From positions 4,340,001-4,404,000 of the forward strand of contig NZ_CP042596.1 of NCBI RefSeq assembly GCF_009914315.1: a stretch of 64,000 bases of DNA. The letters run 5' to 3'. The position numbers and the translations under genes are program-made. Shown here in pieces: positions 42,181-51,564 of this stretch. The notes under the pieces were generated by a model. It saw nothing but the letters and a program-made list of their open reading frames with translations. It was not told where the DNA came from and did not search any database. This DNA comes from Granulicella sp. WH15 (GTDB lineage Bacteria > Acidobacteriota > Terriglobia > Terriglobales > Acidobacteriaceae). How positions within the stretch are numbered: position 1 is the stretch's first letter; each line of letters begins with the position of its first letter.

Positions 42181-44601
42181 CTACTCGCCAGCGCGTCGCA
42201 CCGGCGTAGACTTCAACCGCCGATTGATCGCAGGCTCGGAGTTCGGAGCCTTCTTGTTGCGGCGCTTCTTGCTCGTCTTACCCTTCGCCGGAGCCGCCTC
42301 AATCACAGCGCGCATCCAGTAGTTCCCCTCAGCATCCAGCTCGATGCCGTGCACCTCGCGCTCGAAGCCGGGGAAGCGCTTGCCGAACTCCTCCATCGCC
42401 AGGATGAGCCGGATCACCGGGCTATCCGGGCCGCCCAGGCGCTCGCCAGGCATCGACATCGGAATCCCCGGCGGATACGGCACCAACATTACCGCGGCAA
42501 TGCGGCCCGCCATCTCGCGGAACGGAATCTTCTCCGTCTCGTGCTTCAGCAGCTTCTGGTAGGTCTGGAAGGGCGTGAGCACGGGATCGAAGTCCTCATC
42601 GCAAGCCTCATTCACAAGACCGGCGAGGTTGAGCTTCATCATCGCCTCGTGCATCTCGTCCGAAAGCTCCTTCAGCGTGGTGTTGCGATAACGCTGCGGA
42701 TACTTGGTGACCAGCTCGGGCAGAGCCTCTTCGAGCGATGCCTCGCCGTCGTAGAGCCGCTTGAACTCGAAGAGATTCTCGAGCAGGCTGCCCCACTTGC
42801 CCTTCGACGTGCCGACCGAGAAGAGCACCAGCACGGTGTAGTCGCCGGTGCGGGCGATCTCGACGCGGCGGCCGTCGAGGAACTCCGTCAAGATCGCCGC
42901 GGGGATGCCCCAGTTGCCGACCACGCCCTGCGCGTTGACGCCGGGGGTGAGGATCGTCACCTTGGTCGGGTCGAGCATACAGTAGGAGTCGGCGATGTCC
43001 TCGTCCTGATAGCCGTGCCACTCCTCGCCGGGCTTCAGGGTCCAGCAGCAGGAGTTGGTGGCGAGCAGGCTGTCGGGAGCCTCTTCAAAGACGAAGGTTT
43101 CTTCTGTAATAGGATCGGTTACAATCTCCGGCTGGTAGAGCCGGAAGAACCATCCGTCGCCGTTCGACTGCACGGCGCGCAAGCGGTGCGCGATGGAACT
43201 CATCGCTTTGCGGAAGCTGATGGCGTCCTGAATGGTCTCGTTCATCAGCGTCGGCCCGGCAGGCTCGTCCATCATGGCGGCAGCGACGTCGAGGCTCGCG
43301 ATGAGCGGATAGAACGGCGAGGTGGTGCCGCGCATCATGAACGCCTCGTTGAACTGGTCGAAGTCCATCGGTGCGCGCTCGGAGAGCTTGACGTGAATCA
43401 TCGAACCCATCGAGAAGGCCGCGAGCATCTTGTGCGTGGACTGCACGGCGAAGATGGCGGGGCGGTCTTCCATGTCATCGGGCACGTCCATGGCGAAGCG
43501 GCCCTTGTAGATCTGGTGGAACTTGGCGTAGGCGTACCAGGCCTCGTCGAAGTGGATGCGCGGCACCGACTTCGAAAGCTCCTCGACGACGCGGTTCACG
43601 TCGTAGCAGAGGCCGTCGTACGTGGAGTTGGTGACGACCGCGTAGGTGGGGATCTTCGACGCGGCCCCGGCGGTAAAGGGGCTCTTGTCGATGAGGCCCT
43701 TCACGAACTCGGGGCTGAAGCGCTTGAGCGGCACCAGGCCGATCATGCCGTAGCCGTTGCGTGTGGGCTTGAAGTACACGGGGCGCGCGCCGGTGACGGT
43801 AAGCGCGTGGCAGATCGACTTGTGGCAGTTGGCATCTGCCAGCACGATGTCGTCCTGCGCGATGACGCCCTGGCCTACGATCTGATTGGAGTTGGAGGAA
43901 CCACTCAGAACATAAAACGTCCAGTCCGCGCCGAAGATGCGGGCGGCGTTGCGCTCGCTCTCGCCCGGAGGCCCCAGGTGGTCGAGCCACGAGCCGAGCG
44001 GAGCGGTGGAGATGCCGAGGTCGGAGCGGAGGAGATTTTCTCCGAAGAACTTGTGGAACTCGGTGCCGACCGGGTGCTTCAGGAAGGCGACGCCGCCCAT
44101 GTGGCCGGGCGCGTCCCACGAGTAGGCGCCCTGATCGGTGTACTTCTTCAGCTCGCGGAAGTAGGGCGGCAGCAATTGTTCGTGATAACGCTCGACGGCG
44201 AAGTCGACGCGGTTGGCGATGAAGGCCGGGGTGTCGCCGAAGAGGTGGATGTACTCGTGGACCTGGCGGACGACCTCGAGCGGCAGCTCGGAGACCAGGG
44301 TGCGGTCGGCGATGAGGAAGATCGGGATCTTCTTGTTGCGGCGGCGCACGGCGCGCAGTATCTGCAGCGCGGCGCGCTCGTCGAACTGGTTGTCGCCTTC
44401 GAGGTCCCAGTCGAGCAGGATCGCGGAGTGCGAGGGGTCGGAGGTAACGAGCGAGAGTCCATCCTCTGGAGTGGAGGTGCGGACGACCTCGTAGCCCTCT
44501 TCTTTGATGGCATCGACCAGCCGCTCCATGGCGCGGTCGGAGACGGAGTCCGTGCCGCCAACTTCACTCGCAATCAACAGTACCCAACGACCTTCGTTCA
44601 T
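42181..44601 (-). CDS. Orn/Lys/Arg decarboxylase family protein
   Basis: An 806-aa PLP enzyme of the large, inducible type. The N-terminal wing domain resembles a receiver (WVLLIASEVGG ... SAILLDWDLEGDN). The PLP domain has GSSNSNQIVGQGVIAQDDIV, DANCHKSICHAL, HFDEAWYAYAKF and VQSTHKMLAAFS with the PLP lysine in STHKM. It decarboxylates arginine, lysine or ornithine to a polyamine or cadaverine; substrate cannot be told apart here. The C-terminal tail is basic (KGKTSKKRRNKK), unusual for the family. ATG at 44601 with GAGG upstream. Confidence 0.9.
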   Translation of the reverse strand: MNEGRWVLLIASEVGGTDSVSDRAMERLVDAIKEEGYEVVRTSTPEDGLSLVTSDPSHSAILLDWDLEGDNQFDERAALQILRAVRRRNKKIPIFLIADRTLVSELPLEVVRQVHEYIHLFGDTPAFIANRVDFAVERYHEQLLPPYFRELKKYTDQGAYSWDAPGHMGGVAFLKHPVGTEFHKFFGENLLRSDLGISTAPLGSWLDHLGPPGESERNAARIFGADWTFYVLSGSSNSNQIVGQGVIAQDDIVLADANCHKSICHALTVTGARPVYFKPTRNGYGMIGLVPLKRFSPEFVKGLIDKSPFTAGAASKIPTYAVVTNSTYDGLCYDVNRVVEELSKSVPRIHFDEAWYAYAKFHQIYKGRFAMDVPDDMEDRPAIFAVQSTHKMLAAFSMGSMIHVKLSERAPMDFDQFNEAFMMRGTTSPFYPLIASLDVAAAMMDEPAGPTLMNETIQDAISFRKAMSSIAHRLRAVQSNGDGWFFRLYQPEIVTDPITEETFVFEEAPDSLLATNSCCWTLKPGEEWHGYQDEDIADSYCMLDPTKVTILTPGVNAQGVVGNWGIPAAILTEFLDGRRVEIARTGDYTVLVLFSVGTSKGKWGSLLENLFEFKRLYDGEASLEEALPELVTKYPQRYRNTTLKELSDEMHEAMMKLNLAGLVNEACDEDFDPVLTPFQTYQKLLKHETEKIPFREMAGRIAAVMLVPYPPGIPMSMPGERLGGPDSPVIRLILAMEEFGKRFPGFEREVHGIELDAEGNYWMRAVIEAAPAKGKTSKKRRNKKAPNSEPAINRRLKSTPVRRAGE

Positions 44602-44689
44602 CACACCTCACTAGCAATCAGCAAACCACAATGTTAAATGGAAATAGTGAATGGCGTATGGACGCGGTGTTGGCCGGAAATGAGAAATT

Positions 44690-44872
44690 CTCATTCCCGA
44701 CCAACGAGAGGGCACTTCGTGCCGTTCTCGGGGCGGTATAGGGAAACAATCTTCTGAGGGCCTCCCGCTGGTCGGCAGCGAGAATTTTTCTTTCCGACCA
44801 ACGGGAGGACAATGCGAAGCCGAGAACCGCACGAAGTGCCGCCAGCCCGGCGTGAGGGCGCTTTTAATGTCT
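44690..44872. repeat. long palindromic repeat, complete copy
   Basis: Outer hairpins GCAC-TTC-GTGC (44712-44722) and GCAC-GAA-GTGC (44829-44839) with GTTCTCGG and CCGAGAAC next to them; inner stem CCTCCCGCTGGTCGG ... CCGACCAACGGGAGG. A fragment CCCGACCAACGAGAGG precedes it. The CGCCAGCCCGGCGTGAGGGC tail ends at the glmM stop. Confidence 0.88.
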
Positions 44873-46218
44873 TAAATACCCAGCTCTGCGCGAATAGCTC
44901 CCGCGATGGTGTCAGCGTGGTGCCTCATCTGCTGCTCGTCCTCGGCCTCGATCATCACGCGAGCCAGCGCCTCCGTACCGCTGTAGCGGATAACGACACG
45001 GCCGCACCCGGCGAGGGCCTCGTCCGCCGATGCAATCGCCGAAGCGACAGACGGAATCGTGTCCAGCGGCTTTTTTTCGCGAACTTTTACGTTGACGATC
45101 ACCTGCGGAAAGACCTTCAGGTCGGCGGTCAACTCGGCCAGCGAGCGGCCCGAGCGGTGGATGATATCGAGCAGCAGCAGCGCGGTCAGCAGGCCGTCGC
45201 CCGTGGTCGAGCGGCCCGAGAAGATGATGTGGCCGGACTGCTCGCCGCCTAAGCTCGCGCCTGTCGCCAGCATCTGCTCGAGGACGTATTTGTCGCCCAC
45301 CGGCGCGCGCAGCATCTTGATGCCGGAGCGCACCAGCGCGGCCTCGAGGCCCATGTTCGACATGGTCGTCGCAACCACGGTGTCGTTCGCCAGCAGGCCG
45401 CGCGCTTGCAGGTCGCGGGCGGCGAGCAGCAGGACGGCATCGCCGTTGACCACGCGACCGTGCTCATCGGAGAAGAGAGCGCGGTCGGCGTCGCCGTCGA
45501 AGGTGATGCCCAGCCCCGCCTTGCGGTAGACGACCTCCGCCGCGACAACCTCCGGGTGCAGCGCGCCGCACTCTTCGTTGATGTTGCGCCCGTCGGGGCT
45601 GGAGTGCGTGATGAAGACCGTGCCGCCGAGGTCGGCGAAGAGCTGCGGCGCAACCGAGCTGGCGGCCCCGTTGGCGCAGTCGATCACGATGGTCTGGTTG
45701 TCGAGCGAGAGGCCGGGCACGGCGGAGAGCAGGAAGCGCGTGTACTCGGCTCGGTCGGCCTCGTTGACCAGCGGCGCGGAGGCGGCGACGGGCGCGGCGG
45801 TGTGGGCCGCGAGCTGGCGGAAGATCTCGTCCTCGATGGCCAGCTCGGTGGCGTCGGGCAGCTTGTAGCCGTCGGGGCCGAAGAGCTTGATGCCGTTGTC
45901 CTGCCAGGGATTGTGCGAGGCCGAGATGACGATACCCGCCGCGAAGCCGTGGACGTGCGTCAGGTGCGCGATGGCGGGGGTGGTGATGACTCCGGCGTTC
46001 TCAACCGCAGCGCCGCCGGTGACGAGGCCAGCCGTGAGCGTGGCCGCGATTTCTTCGGAGGACTCGCGCGTGTCCATGCCGAGGATGACCTTCGGCTTGT
46101 CGTTCGTGGCCTTGAGCGTTTGGGCGAGGGCAAGGCCGACGGCGTGGACGGTGGTGCGGTCGAGCGGCGGGTGGCCCGCGACAGCGCGGATGCCGTCGGT
46201 GCCGAAGAGCTTCTTCAT
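44872..46218 (-). CDS. glmM: phosphoglucosamine mutase
   Basis: A 448-aa mutase converting glucosamine-6-P to glucosamine-1-P for UDP-GlcNAc (peptidoglycan and LPS). KLFGTDGIRAVAG at the N-terminus is specific for GlmM; ISASHNPWQDNGIK holds the phosphoserine; DGDADRAL binds the metal; GGEQSGHI and RYSGTEALARVM complete it. Its start overlaps the stop of xseA (ATGA), and a response regulator gene lies upstream of xseA. Confidence 0.96.
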   Translation of the reverse strand: MKKLFGTDGIRAVAGHPPLDRTTVHAVGLALAQTLKATNDKPKVILGMDTRESSEEIAATLTAGLVTGGAAVENAGVITTPAIAHLTHVHGFAAGIVISASHNPWQDNGIKLFGPDGYKLPDATELAIEDEIFRQLAAHTAAPVAASAPLVNEADRAEYTRFLLSAVPGLSLDNQTIVIDCANGAASSVAPQLFADLGGTVFITHSSPDGRNINEECGALHPEVVAAEVVYRKAGLGITFDGDADRALFSDEHGRVVNGDAVLLLAARDLQARGLLANDTVVATTMSNMGLEAALVRSGIKMLRAPVGDKYVLEQMLATGASLGGEQSGHIIFSGRSTTGDGLLTALLLLDIIHRSGRSLAELTADLKVFPQVIVNVKVREKKPLDTIPSVASAIASADEALAGCGRVVIRYSGTEALARVMIEAEDEQQMRHHADTIAGAIRAELGI

Positions 46219-47759
46219 TGGTTCTCCGTAGCTGGGATTTCGGTTGCTTGAATTTGGGTGACTTGGGCGCGCACGCTGCCCCTGGCGAGGCGGGCGCGGA
46301 TCTGTTGCGCGGGTGCGGTGTCGGCAGCATCGCGCAGGATGCTGCCGTCCTCCGCGTACACGATGGCATAGCCGCGCTGGAGCACCGAGAGCGGCGAGAG
46401 AGCGGACAGACGGGCCGTGGCCGTCGCGAGCTGTACGCGGCGGCTGCGCGGAAGCTCGGTGGCGAGACGGTTCAGCCGCTCGCTGACCACTTGCAGGCGG
46501 TGCGTGGCGGCGGCTAGACGCACCGTGGGATCGTGGCGGCGCAGACGGGCTTCGAGCGTCGCCAGTCGAACCGTGTGGCTACGAACCATACGGTCGGACG
46601 AGGCCATGAGGCGGAAGCGCAGCTCATCGACGCGCTGCTCACGGCGACCGATGGAGTCGCGCAGGCGGCGGAGCACCTGGTCGGCGGAGAGCCGCGCCAG
46701 CCGCTGTCGGGCCGACATAAGCTGGTACTGTCCCGCGCGGTGGACGCGCCGCTCGAGCGAGATGACGCGCTCTTCGATGCGGTGCTGAGCCGCCGTAATC
46801 AGCTCGGCGGCTGCGGAGGGCGTGGGAGCGCGCAGGTCGGCGACGAAGTCCGAGATGGTGGTGTCGGTCTCGTGCCCGATGGCCGAGACCACCGGCAGCT
46901 CAGACGCCGCGATGGTGCGGGCGAGCGCCTCATCGTTGAACCCTGCGAGGTCTTCCATGGAGCCGCCGCCACGGGCGATCAGGATGAGATCCACACGCTC
47001 GGGATGCTGGTTGAACCAGCTCACCCCGGCGGCCACGGTGCGGGCGCAATTCGTCCCTTGCATGATGGCTGGGTAGACCAGCAGGTTGAGCCGGGAGTGG
47101 CGGCGGCGCACCACGTTGACGATGTCGCGGATGACCGCGCCGGAGGGCGAGGTGACGATGCCGATGCACTTCGGGAACGCGGGCAGCGGGCGCTTGGGCC
47201 GGTCGAAGAGCCCTTCGGCGAGCAGGCGCGCGCGCAGTTCCTCGAAGGCGCGCTGCAAGGCTCCGGTTCCCTGCTCTTCGACCGTCTCGGCGATGAGCTG
47301 AAGCTGGCCGCGCGACTCGTACAGCGCGATGCGGCCACGGACCTTGACCGCCTGCCCGTCTTTGATGCGGAAGCGCAAGAGCTGTGCCTGGCGGCGGAAG
47401 AGCACGATGGGAAGCTGCGCCTCGCCGTCCTTGAGCGTGAAGTAGACGTGGCCGGAGGCGGCGGGGCGGCAGTTGGAGACCTCGCCTTCGACCGAGATGA
47501 GGCCATGGAAGCCCTCTTCCAGATGACGGCGCACGCTGGCGATCAGCTCGCGGACGGTGTAGGTCAGGGGTGACGACTCCCTGACGATGGGGACAGGTTC
47601 CGGATCGGGCGCGGCGGCCTCTGTGGGTGGCGACGCGGCCTCCACGGGCGCAGGAGGGGGCGGCGCGGCGGGCGCAACCCTTCGCGGCGCTGCCGACCGC
47701 TTTCTGCCCTTGGCAGGAAAGAGATCGGCGAAGAGCAGGTTTTGATCGTCACCGGCCAT
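46215..47759 (-). CDS. xseA: exodeoxyribonuclease VII large subunit
   Basis: A 514-aa subunit of exonuclease VII, which degrades single-stranded DNA. The OB-fold region has YTVRELIASVRRHLEEGF and ISVEGEVSNCRPAASGHVYF; the catalytic domain has IGIVTSPSGAVIRDIVNVV, DLILIARGGGSMEDLAGFND and SAIGHETDTTISDFVADLRA; then comes the long helical segment. There is a Pro/Ala-rich N-terminal extension of about 60 residues before the OB fold. No xseB was found next to it. Its TGA overlaps the glmM start. Confidence 0.95.
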   Translation of the reverse strand: MAGDDQNLLFADLFPAKGRKRSAAPRRVAPAAPPPPAPVEAASPPTEAAAPDPEPVPIVRESSPLTYTVRELIASVRRHLEEGFHGLISVEGEVSNCRPAASGHVYFTLKDGEAQLPIVLFRRQAQLLRFRIKDGQAVKVRGRIALYESRGQLQLIAETVEEQGTGALQRAFEELRARLLAEGLFDRPKRPLPAFPKCIGIVTSPSGAVIRDIVNVVRRRHSRLNLLVYPAIMQGTNCARTVAAGVSWFNQHPERVDLILIARGGGSMEDLAGFNDEALARTIAASELPVVSAIGHETDTTISDFVADLRAPTPSAAAELITAAQHRIEERVISLERRVHRAGQYQLMSARQRLARLSADQVLRRLRDSIGRREQRVDELRFRLMASSDRMVRSHTVRLATLEARLRRHDPTVRLAAATHRLQVVSERLNRLATELPRSRRVQLATATARLSALSPLSVLQRGYAIVYAEDGSILRDAADTAPAQQIRARLARGSVRAQVTQIQATEIPATENQ

Positions 47760-47777
47760 CCGGTTGAGTCTACAACC

Positions 47778-48149
47778 TTACGCGGTGGCAAGCATGATGG
47801 TGACCTCGCGCAGCAGCTCCACCGGCTGGCATGGCTTGGTCAGAATATTGACCGGTTGCTGAAGCGTACCGGCGCGCTCGTGAACCCCCGTAAGGCGGTT
47901 ATAAAACCCCGTGAGCACCAGGATGGGACAGCCCGGCAGCTCGCGGCCGATGTCGCTCATTAGCTCCAGCCCGTCGCGGGAGGGCATGTCGATATCGCAG
48001 AGCAGCAGGTGCGGGGTGAACTCGCGGGCGATCTCGAGCGCCGTATCGGCCGAGTACGCTGTCCGCACCTCGAAGCCGTTCTTACGGAAGATGTCCGTAA
48101 GTGTATCGGCCACAAGAGTTTCATCATCCACAACCAAGAGTCGGCGCAT
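47778..48149 (-). CDS. single-domain response regulator
   Basis: A 123-aa receiver. LLVVDDETLVADTL has the acidic pair, LLLCDIDMPSRDGLELM the phospho-acceptor Asp, ILVLTGFY the Thr, and ILTKPCQPVELL the Lys-Pro. There is no output domain. The start at 48149 follows GGAG, and a longer open frame upstream is repeat sequence. It stands 18 bp before xseA and may be co-transcribed. No histidine kinase is near. Confidence 0.9.
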   Translation of the reverse strand: MRRLLVVDDETLVADTLTDIFRKNGFEVRTAYSADTALEIAREFTPHLLLCDIDMPSRDGLELMSDIGRELPGCPILVLTGFYNRLTGVHERAGTLQQPVNILTKPCQPVELLREVTIMLATA

Positions 48150-48227
48150 GGGGAGGCTCCAATGGTGCGCCCTGTTCGGACTTCCACTGATGCCAAAATA
48201 CCGCCTGTAGTTGCCCATGTCGAGTAA

Positions 48228-48405
48228 ATAGTGCTTCGCACCGTTCCTGGGGGCACTTCGTACTGTTCTCGGGGCGTCATGGGGAAGTGATTTTCTGAGG
48301 GCCTTCCGCTGGTCGGCAGCGAACATTGTTTATTCCCGACCGACAGGAGGGCCATGGGTGATGATTTGCCCACGCGACCCCGAGAACGGTACGAAGTACT
48401 TTGCG
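48228..48405. repeat. long palindromic repeat, complete copy (divergent gap)
   Basis: A hairpin GTGC-TTC-GCAC (48231-48241, a fourth paired version), then a copy from about 48253 to 48399: GTTCTCGGGGCGTCATGGGG facing the CGAGAACGGTAC arm, CTTCCGCTGGTCGGCAGCG against CCGACCGACAGGAGGGCC, and GTAC-GAA-GTAC at 48389-48399. It lies between divergent genes, 20 bp from the ion-channel start. Confidence 0.88.
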
Positions 48406-48419
48406 GTTACAGTTAGCTT

Positions 48420-49625
48420 ATGCATCCGATCATCCTGATCGCGGGGGCGCTGGTTGCGCTGGGAGTGGGGCTGGATGCCTTCCAGACCGTCATCCTGCCG
48501 CGCCGCCCCTCCGGCCGCCTGCTGAGAATCACGCAGATCTTCTACCTGCTGACCTGGACGCCGTGGGTGTGCGTGGCCGAGTGGGTCCGGAGCCGCAAGC
48601 TGCGGGAGCAGATCTACAGCATCTTCGGGCCGGTCTCGCTGCTGCTGCTGCTGGGCCTGTGGGCGCTGCTGCTGGTCGTCGCCTTCGGGATGATCTACTT
48701 CGGGCTGGGCACGCCCTTCCACGACACGCTGACGCTGGGCCACGGGCAGATCGACCGGCTCGGCACCGCCTTTTACGTCAGCGGCACCACCCTGTTCACG
48801 CTGGGCCTGGGAGACGTGATTCCGACCAGCCGGCTGGCGCGGATGCTGGTCGCGATGGAGGCCGGGACGGGGCTGGGGTTTGTGGCGCTGGTCATCGGAT
48901 ACGTCCCCATCCTCTACCAGACGTTCTCGCACCGGGAGGTCAGCGTGGCTCTGCTGGACGTACGGGCGGGATCGCCCCCGACCGCCACCGAGCTACTGCG
49001 ACGGCACAGCTTCGAGGGCGGCGATCAGGCGCTGATCCAGCTACTGGCCGAGTGGGAGCGGTGGTCAGCCGAAATACTGGAGACGCACGTCTCTTACCCG
49101 CTGCTCGCCTACTACCGTTCGCAGCACGACAACCAGAGCTGGCTGACGGCGTTGGTGGCAGTGCTCGACACCTGCGCGCTGCTCATCACCACAATCGACG
49201 GCCCCTCGGTTCGGCAGGCGCAATTGACCTTCGCCACTGCTCGGCACGCCGTCGTCGACCTGGGTCATGTCTTTCATATTGAAGGGCTTGGCACTCGTGT
49301 GAGCGAAGCTCCCGACCGGCTGCCGAAGGAGACGTTCTATCAACTGTGCGACTCGCTGGGCCAGATGGAGGTGCAGTTGTGCGGCGATCCCGAGGCGATG
49401 AAGCGGCTGACCGCGATCCGCAAGCTCTACGAACCGCACGCCTTCGCGCTGGCCGAGTACCTGAAGATGCCGCTGCCGTTGTGGGTGGCGGAGCCGAAGA
49501 AGACTGATCAGTGGAAGACGGTGGCCGATCTACGGATGACGCGCGAGGCGGTGCTCCGGGGATCGAGCCATGTAAGCGCACAATCGACCTCAGCAGCCCA
49601 CCTACACGAAGAAGAAGACTTCTAG
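48420..49625 (+). CDS. two-TM potassium-channel-like protein with GLGD filter
   Basis: A 401-aa membrane protein. Helices at about 5-25 and 72-92 precede a pore loop, YVSGTTLFTLGLGDVIPTS (119-137), and another helix at about 146-166 (AGTGLGFVALVIGYVPILY). The filter, TLGLGD at 127-132, replaces TVGYGD. A soluble C-terminal domain of about 230 residues follows (DVRAGSPPTATELLRRHSFE, then helical), and no RCK/TrkA-N motif could be seen. It may be an ion channel of a little-known branch. The TAG touches a repeat. Confidence 0.75.
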   Translation: MHPIILIAGALVALGVGLDAFQTVILPRRPSGRLLRITQIFYLLTWTPWVCVAEWVRSRKLREQIYSIFGPVSLLLLLGLWALLLVVAFGMIYFGLGTPFHDTLTLGHGQIDRLGTAFYVSGTTLFTLGLGDVIPTSRLARMLVAMEAGTGLGFVALVIGYVPILYQTFSHREVSVALLDVRAGSPPTATELLRRHSFEGGDQALIQLLAEWERWSAEILETHVSYPLLAYYRSQHDNQSWLTALVAVLDTCALLITTIDGPSVRQAQLTFATARHAVVDLGHVFHIEGLGTRVSEAPDRLPKETFYQLCDSLGQMEVQLCGDPEAMKRLTAIRKLYEPHAFALAEYLKMPLPLWVAEPKKTDQWKTVADLRMTREAVLRGSSHVSAQSTSAAHLHEEEDF

Positions 49626-49796
49626 GGCACTTCGGCACTTCGTGCGGTTCTCGGGGGAGCATGGGCGGGATGATCTTCTGAGGGCCTTCCGTTGGTCGGC
49701 AGCGAGCATTTTTGATCCCGATCCACGCGAAGCAATCAAAGGCGTGTGAACGCCCGCCCTCCGCGTAGGAGGCCCGTCCGGCAGGACAGTCTTTCT
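49624..49796. repeat. composite intergenic repeat
   Basis: A partly duplicated core (GGCACTTCGGCACTTCGTGC) with the perfect hairpin at 49635-49645, GGGGGAGCATGGGCGGG arm, CTTCTGAGGGCC, left half of the CCGTTGGTCGG hairpin with a degenerated right half, and the CAAAGGCGTGTGAACGCCC module with GGCCCGTCCGGCAGGAC. It fills the convergent gap to the GT87 gene. Confidence 0.87.
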
Positions 49797-49800
49797 TCTT

Positions 49801-50991
49801 TTAGGCTTTCACCGGGGCAAATACCGGGACGGCACGGCCATCTGCTTCAATCTCCCCCTCAGCCGTTCGCAGCCGGTAGAGGAAGCCGAGGGCCAGTAAG
49901 AGAAGAGCGCAGTGCACTGCATCGGCCTGCGGCACGATGATGTGCGCAGCATCGAGGATGCGCTGCAGATACCAGCTATTGATCAGTATCAGCAGAATGA
50001 TCTGCGCCGAGAGATGATGCCGAAGCCGCAAGGCATAGCAGAACGGAAGCAGCAGAACGCCCGCGTCGTAGCTGTGATGCTTGAAGAGGCAGAAGCTCAT
50101 GGTCGCCATAAGCGCCATCTGCCACTGCACAGAGCTGCCGGGATTCCGCTTGATTGCGCAGTAGAGTACCGCAAGGCAGATGAAGAACGCCACGGCAAAC
50201 GTGATCGGGGTCAGGAATGGCTTTGGAGTCTGGAAGAGGCGTAACACCTTCTCCAGAACGTCCATCAGGTTGGCAGCTCCGCCGGATACGGTATAGCCCG
50301 TCTGCGACACCTGGAGAGGCTCCAGGATGAGCTTCACAATCTCGTGCGGATCGCGTCCGCCGGTGAGCCAGAGCCAGACCGCGAGGGTTGCCGCAATCGA
50401 CGGAATGGCGCTCATGAGAACTGCGCGCACGCCTCCGCGGAGCAGCAAGTAGAGAAAGACCGGGGGAGCAAAGTTGAATTTGAAGTAAGACAGACCGGCT
50501 CCCGCCGCGCGGGCGTCGGTCAGGCGCGGAGACAGAAGAGTCACACAGAGGATAAGCAGGACGAGCAAGCCTTGCTGCCCGTTGCCAAAGCTGTTGCGGA
50601 CCGGGGTCGCCATCAGAAACAGGCAGACGATTGCCACGATGCTTGGACCGCGCATCCCGTAAAAACGGGCGGCGAGTACTCCGCTGATAGTCGCGAAGAA
50701 GAAGTTGCAGATCATCCACGCGATCTTGGCGGGCAATATGGGAAGAAGGCCGATCGGCGCAAGCAGCACGTAGAGGATGGGGGTGTAGTTCGGCACCTGG
50801 GTCATCAGGACGAGGTGCTCGGGATCGCCCTGCAGATACTCGGCCCAGGGATCGTGATGCGCGAGCAGAATCCGGTCTCCGCTCCACTGAAAGTCCTGGC
50901 TCCGGTGGACGGCGTTCCATGCTCCCTGGGCGGTGGAGATCGTCGCAAGAATCAAGAGCAAGCCCAGAATGATACGGTGGCTTGTCCGCAT
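49801..50991 (-). CDS. glycosyltransferase family 87 (polyprenyl-phosphate-mannose-dependent type) membrane protein
   Basis: A 396-aa polytopic protein with about ten helices, resembling the DUF2029/GT87 group (C-type glycosyltransferases using a polyprenyl-linked sugar). Support: the loop DFQWSGDRILLAHHDPWAEY after helix 1 with Asp residues expected at the catalytic site, NYTPILYVLLAPIGLLP, and NGQQGLLVLLILC. The ATG at 50991 (MRTSHRII) has GGGG upstream and fits a signal-like first helix. The coding sequence looks less G+C-rich than its neighbours. Single gene. Confidence 0.7.
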   Translation of the reverse strand: MRTSHRIILGLLLILATISTAQGAWNAVHRSQDFQWSGDRILLAHHDPWAEYLQGDPEHLVLMTQVPNYTPILYVLLAPIGLLPILPAKIAWMICNFFFATISGVLAARFYGMRGPSIVAIVCLFLMATPVRNSFGNGQQGLLVLLILCVTLLSPRLTDARAAGAGLSYFKFNFAPPVFLYLLLRGGVRAVLMSAIPSIAATLAVWLWLTGGRDPHEIVKLILEPLQVSQTGYTVSGGAANLMDVLEKVLRLFQTPKPFLTPITFAVAFFICLAVLYCAIKRNPGSSVQWQMALMATMSFCLFKHHSYDAGVLLLPFCYALRLRHHLSAQIILLILINSWYLQRILDAAHIIVPQADAVHCALLLLALGFLYRLRTAEGEIEADGRAVPVFAPVKA

Positions 50992-51119
50992 GGGAGCCCC
51001 TTCGATGCGTTCGATCGGAAACATGACACGACGATACCATGACGCACTATGAGAAAACGTTTATGGCGGATGGAACGACTTACGCCGACTTTGCGGCTCC
51101 GGCGGCCCGCCTTGAGCAG

Positions 51120-51530
51120 TTAGCGCAGTTTTAAACGAACCGGCCCCTTGGCTTTGGAGACGCTGACGACGGCTCCGTGCTGCACCAGAACGATGCTGCC
51201 CTGGGTGGCGAGGCGGCGGGCGGCGGCGCGGGCTGGCTCCAACAGACCCTCCCAGTCGCGGCGGGTGTCTTTGCCGCCGACCAGCTTGGCGGCATCGTTG
51301 GAAGAGATGGTCTTGTCGCGGCCGCTCTCCTGCAACAACTCGAGGATTGCGGCTTCGAGAGCGGCGTCGGCCTCGCCGGGCTGGTAGCCGCGGCAGGCGT
51401 CACTGCAATACTTGATGACGTCCCAGTCGCGCTCCCACGACTTACGCCACACAAAGAAGCGGCCGCAGGTCTTGCAGAGCTTGTCCTTGTGGGGTGTTTC
51501 TTTTTCTGTTTTTCTCTTCGGATCGGGCAT
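51120..51530 (-). CDS. DUF2256/DUF3253 two-domain protein
   Basis: A 136-aa protein. The N-terminal half has LCKTCGRFFVWRKSWERDWD, then KYCSDACRG: four Cys of a zinc-ribbon (DUF2256). The C-terminal half is a winged-helix-like DUF3253: AALEAAILELLQESGRDKT, DAAKLVGGKD, and a closing HGAVVSVSKAKGPVRLKL. Such fusions are known but of unknown function; nucleic-acid binding is plausible. The ATG at 51530 is preferred; a longer frame upstream is repeat sequence. A 31-aa frame on the opposite strand (51039-51134) was rejected. Confidence 0.8.
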   Translation of the reverse strand: MPDPKRKTEKETPHKDKLCKTCGRFFVWRKSWERDWDVIKYCSDACRGYQPGEADAALEAAILELLQESGRDKTISSNDAAKLVGGKDTRRDWEGLLEPARAAARRLATQGSIVLVQHGAVVSVSKAKGPVRLKLR

Positions 51531-51564
51531 AAATATATTGTCCTGCCGAACGGGTCCGCTAAGC

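Noticed and set aside
42349..44637. Long plus-strand open frame (762 codons) opposite the decarboxylase
   Set aside because: Shadow frame with biased composition (Val, Glu, Arg, Gly) and no domains; the opposite gene is unambiguous.
51039..51134. 31-aa frame MTHYEKTFMADGTTYADFAA... on the plus strand
   Set aside because: No ribosome site, very short, and it overlaps the opposite DUF2256/DUF3253 gene end. Composition alone is not enough.
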